DNA of 40,599 nucleotides from CAYLZW01 sp964388085 (GTDB lineage: Bacteria > Myxococcota > UBA727 > CAYLZW01), in contig CAYLZW010000017.1 of the NCBI GenBank assembly GCA_964388085.1, positions 1 to 40,599 on the forward strand, read 5' to 3'. Within the stretch, counting starts at the first letter, position 1. Every line of letters begins with the position of its first letter. Shown here piece after piece: positions 39,140-40,599 of this stretch. The position numbers were made by a program, and so were the translations under genes. The notes under the pieces were generated by a model. That model was not told where the DNA came from. It was given only the letters and a program-made list of their open reading frames with translations, and searched no databases.

Positions 39140-39359
39140 CGATTTCCCCGCGGGGGGTGCAGGACCTGCGCGGGGGCCTCCGCCGACGGCCGCGCGCGCC
39201 AGGCGCCGAGCAGGCGCCCTCCTACAGGTTCATTTGCACAGCGCGCGCGGACGAGATGCATCATTCGCCAAGGGCCGCTGCCCGCAAACAGTGGCTCAGT
39301 TCAGGCGTCAAGCGGCGAGCGCGCTAGTATCGGCGCGCGACACGTCGCCTGGAGGATGC

Positions 39360-40599
39360 ATGTCCGACTACCCGAGCCAATTCATGGATGCGCCACCGCC
39401 GGAGTACGCGTATGGCGGCGGGCGTCGTCCTGGCTCGTCCGACAAGAGCGCGGCCAAGGCCTGGCTGTTCGCCAGCGCGGCCTTCGGGCTCGCCGGCGCC
39501 TTCTTCAGCGGTCTGTCGACGAGCGACTTCATCGCGCACCTCGATCGGCAGATGCACTCGATCCACTGCTCTTTCGTGCCCGGCGCCAGCGCCGCCATCG
39601 GCGAGAGCGGCTGCCGCACGGTCATGATGAGCCCCTACAGCTCGCTCTTCCGCGAGAGCCTGTGGGGCGGGCTGCCCATCAGCCTGCTGGCGTTCGCCGT
39701 GTACTTCTACATGCTGGCGCGCGCGCTCAGCTTCGCGCTCAAGCAGGATGTCAGCAAACGTGAGACCGGCTACCTGCTGCTCGCGGCCGCGCTGCCTGCG
39801 CTCATGACCGTCGTCTACGGCTTCATCTCCGTGAGCGAGATCGGCGCCGTCTGCAAGCTCTGCGTCGGCGTGTACGTGTCGTCCGCCGGCTTGCTCGTCT
39901 GCGCCATCGTCGCGCACCGCAAGGCGCCTGCCAGCGTGGGTGAGAACCTGCCCACCTGGGCCGGCTGGTTCGCGGTCGGCGTCGCCTACGTCGGCGTCAT
40001 CGTGCTGCTCTTCGTCGCGCTGGCGCCCGAGACCAAGAGCGCCGACGAAGGCTGCGGCACGCTCGCTACGCGCGAGGATCCCTCGAAGATCATCCTCAGC
40101 CTCGACGGCAAGCGCGGCGGCACCGAGGCGCTCGCGGTGCTCGATCCGCTCTGTCCGGCGTGCAAGGGCTTCGACAAGCGCCTCGCCGCGAGCGGCTTGC
40201 TCGATCGCCTCGAGCTCGACGTCGTGCTCTTCCCGCTCGACTCGACCTGCAACTGGATGGTGAAGGAGTCGCTGCACCCGGGCGCCTGCGCCGTGAGCGA
40301 GGCCATGCTGTGCGCGCCCGACGACGCGAAGGCCATCCTCGACTTCGCCTTCGCGAACCAGGCCGACCTGATGAAGATGGCGAAAGAGGACAGCAAGAAG
40401 CTGCGCAAGCACCTCGGCGTGAAGTTTCCCTCGGTGCAGGGCTGCGTCGGCTCGTCGAAGGCGAAGAACCGCGTCAACAAGAGCCTGCGCTTCGCGGTGG
40501 CGAACGCGTTGCCCGTTTTGACGCCCCAGTTGTTCATTGGGCAAAAGCGCGTGTGTGACGAGGACACCGATCTCGGCCTCGAGTACACCGTGGCGCGCA
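39360..40599 (+). CDS. VKOR-thioredoxin fusion (disulfide-forming), 3' part outside window
   Basis: 413 residues to the right edge, no stop seen. GGAGG lies four bases before ATG 39360. Residues 35-220 are a four- to five-helix vitamin-K-epoxide-reductase domain with loop cysteines Cys70 and Cys85 and the quinone-side CKLC (165-168). Residues 240-413 are a thioredoxin/DsbA-like domain with CPAC (265-268) and a region like VKFPSVQGCVGSSKAKN. Such fusions oxidise periplasmic thiols and pass electrons to quinones, so they make disulfides in exported proteins. A -10-like TAGTAT lies in the upstream gap near 39327. Several exported proteins in this window have paired cysteines. Confidence 0.93.
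   Translation, partial: MSDYPSQFMDAPPPEYAYGGGRRPGSSDKSAAKAWLFASAAFGLAGAFFSGLSTSDFIAHLDRQMHSIHCSFVPGASAAIGESGCRTVMMSPYSSLFRESLWGGLPISLLAFAVYFYMLARALSFALKQDVSKRETGYLLLAAALPALMTVVYGFISVSEIGAVCKLCVGVYVSSAGLLVCAIVAHRKAPASVGENLPTWAGWFAVGVAYVGVIVLLFVALAPETKSADEGCGTLATREDPSKIILSLDGKRGGTEALAVLDPLCPACKGFDKRLAASGLLDRLELDVVLFPLDSTCNWMVKESLHPGACAVSEAMLCAPDDAKAILDFAFANQADLMKMAKEDSKKLRKHLGVKFPSVQGCVGSSKAKNRVNKSLRFAVANALPVLTPQLFIGQKRVCDEDTDLGLEYTVAR

Noticed and set aside
1..40599. tRNA, rRNA, CRISPR, insertion sequence or prophage genes
   Set aside because: No cloverleaf with a CCA-type acceptor, no repeat-spacer array and no transposase or integrase motif was seen by eye; a covariance-model search could still find a small RNA.

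Overview
The window is very GC-rich, densely packed DNA from a bacterial chromosome. A member of the Myxococcota (deltaproteobacterial lineage) is the best guess. The signs are a MYXO-CTERM-like tail on a thrombospondin-type-3 repeat protein, an FHA-GGDEF protein, a receiver/Ser-Thr-kinase fusion, a multi-GAF histidine kinase, many lipoproteins, and frequent GTG starts with 4-base gene overlaps. I saw no tRNA, rRNA, transposase, phage gene or CRISPR array. The window starts inside an M13 peptidase gene and ends inside a VKOR-thioredoxin gene.

Layout. 1-6838 (all minus strand): M13 lipoprotein peptidase, cysteine desulfurase, a surface protein with TSP3 repeats, a ceramidase-like lipoprotein, an ArsC/Spx-family protein and a lipoprotein MsrB. 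6966-11782 (minus): five genes, each joined to the next by a 4-base ATGA or GTGA overlap. In transcription order they are a BtaA-like protein, a diiron acyl-ACP-desaturase-like protein, a BtaB-like methyltransferase, a CPBP membrane protein and an MGAT/DAGAT-type acyltransferase. This reads as a betaine-lipid (DGTS-type) operon with added acyl-chain functions and is the most interesting locus here. 11998-17263 (minus): a DsrE-family protein, a glycine-rich secreted protein followed by a clear hairpin terminator, and a 1150-residue Ala-rich coiled-coil protein with a glycine-zipper C-terminal part.

17414-23192: a TrmH-family RNA methyltransferase whose 3' end overlaps, on the opposite strand, a Cu/Zn-type superoxide dismutase that seems to have lost its zinc site. 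Next come a single-domain response regulator coupled to a multi-GAF histidine kinase, and an FHA-GGDEF diguanylate cyclase. 23352-26957 (minus): a four-gene overlapping ABC export unit (PLDc_N-type small membrane protein, ATPase, permease, alpha/beta-hydrolase lipoprotein). 27086-40599: mostly single genes on alternating strands: M23 peptidase, unknown membrane protein, MBL-rhodanese fusion, EamA transporter, unknown lipoprotein, RpiB-like isomerase, MsrA, Nudix hydrolase, Hsp33, receiver-kinase fusion, DUF2939 protein, thiosulfate sulfurtransferase and VKOR-thioredoxin fusion.

How the genes work together. Two themes recur. One is membrane-lipid remodelling (the bta operon, and possibly the ceramidase-like lipoprotein). 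The other is sulfur and redox handling (cysteine desulfurase, two rhodanese-type proteins, a DsrE protein, MsrA and MsrB, the ArsC/Spx protein, SodC, Hsp33, VKOR-thioredoxin). The themes are inferred from family identity. Only the overlapping gene sets are firm evidence of co-expression.
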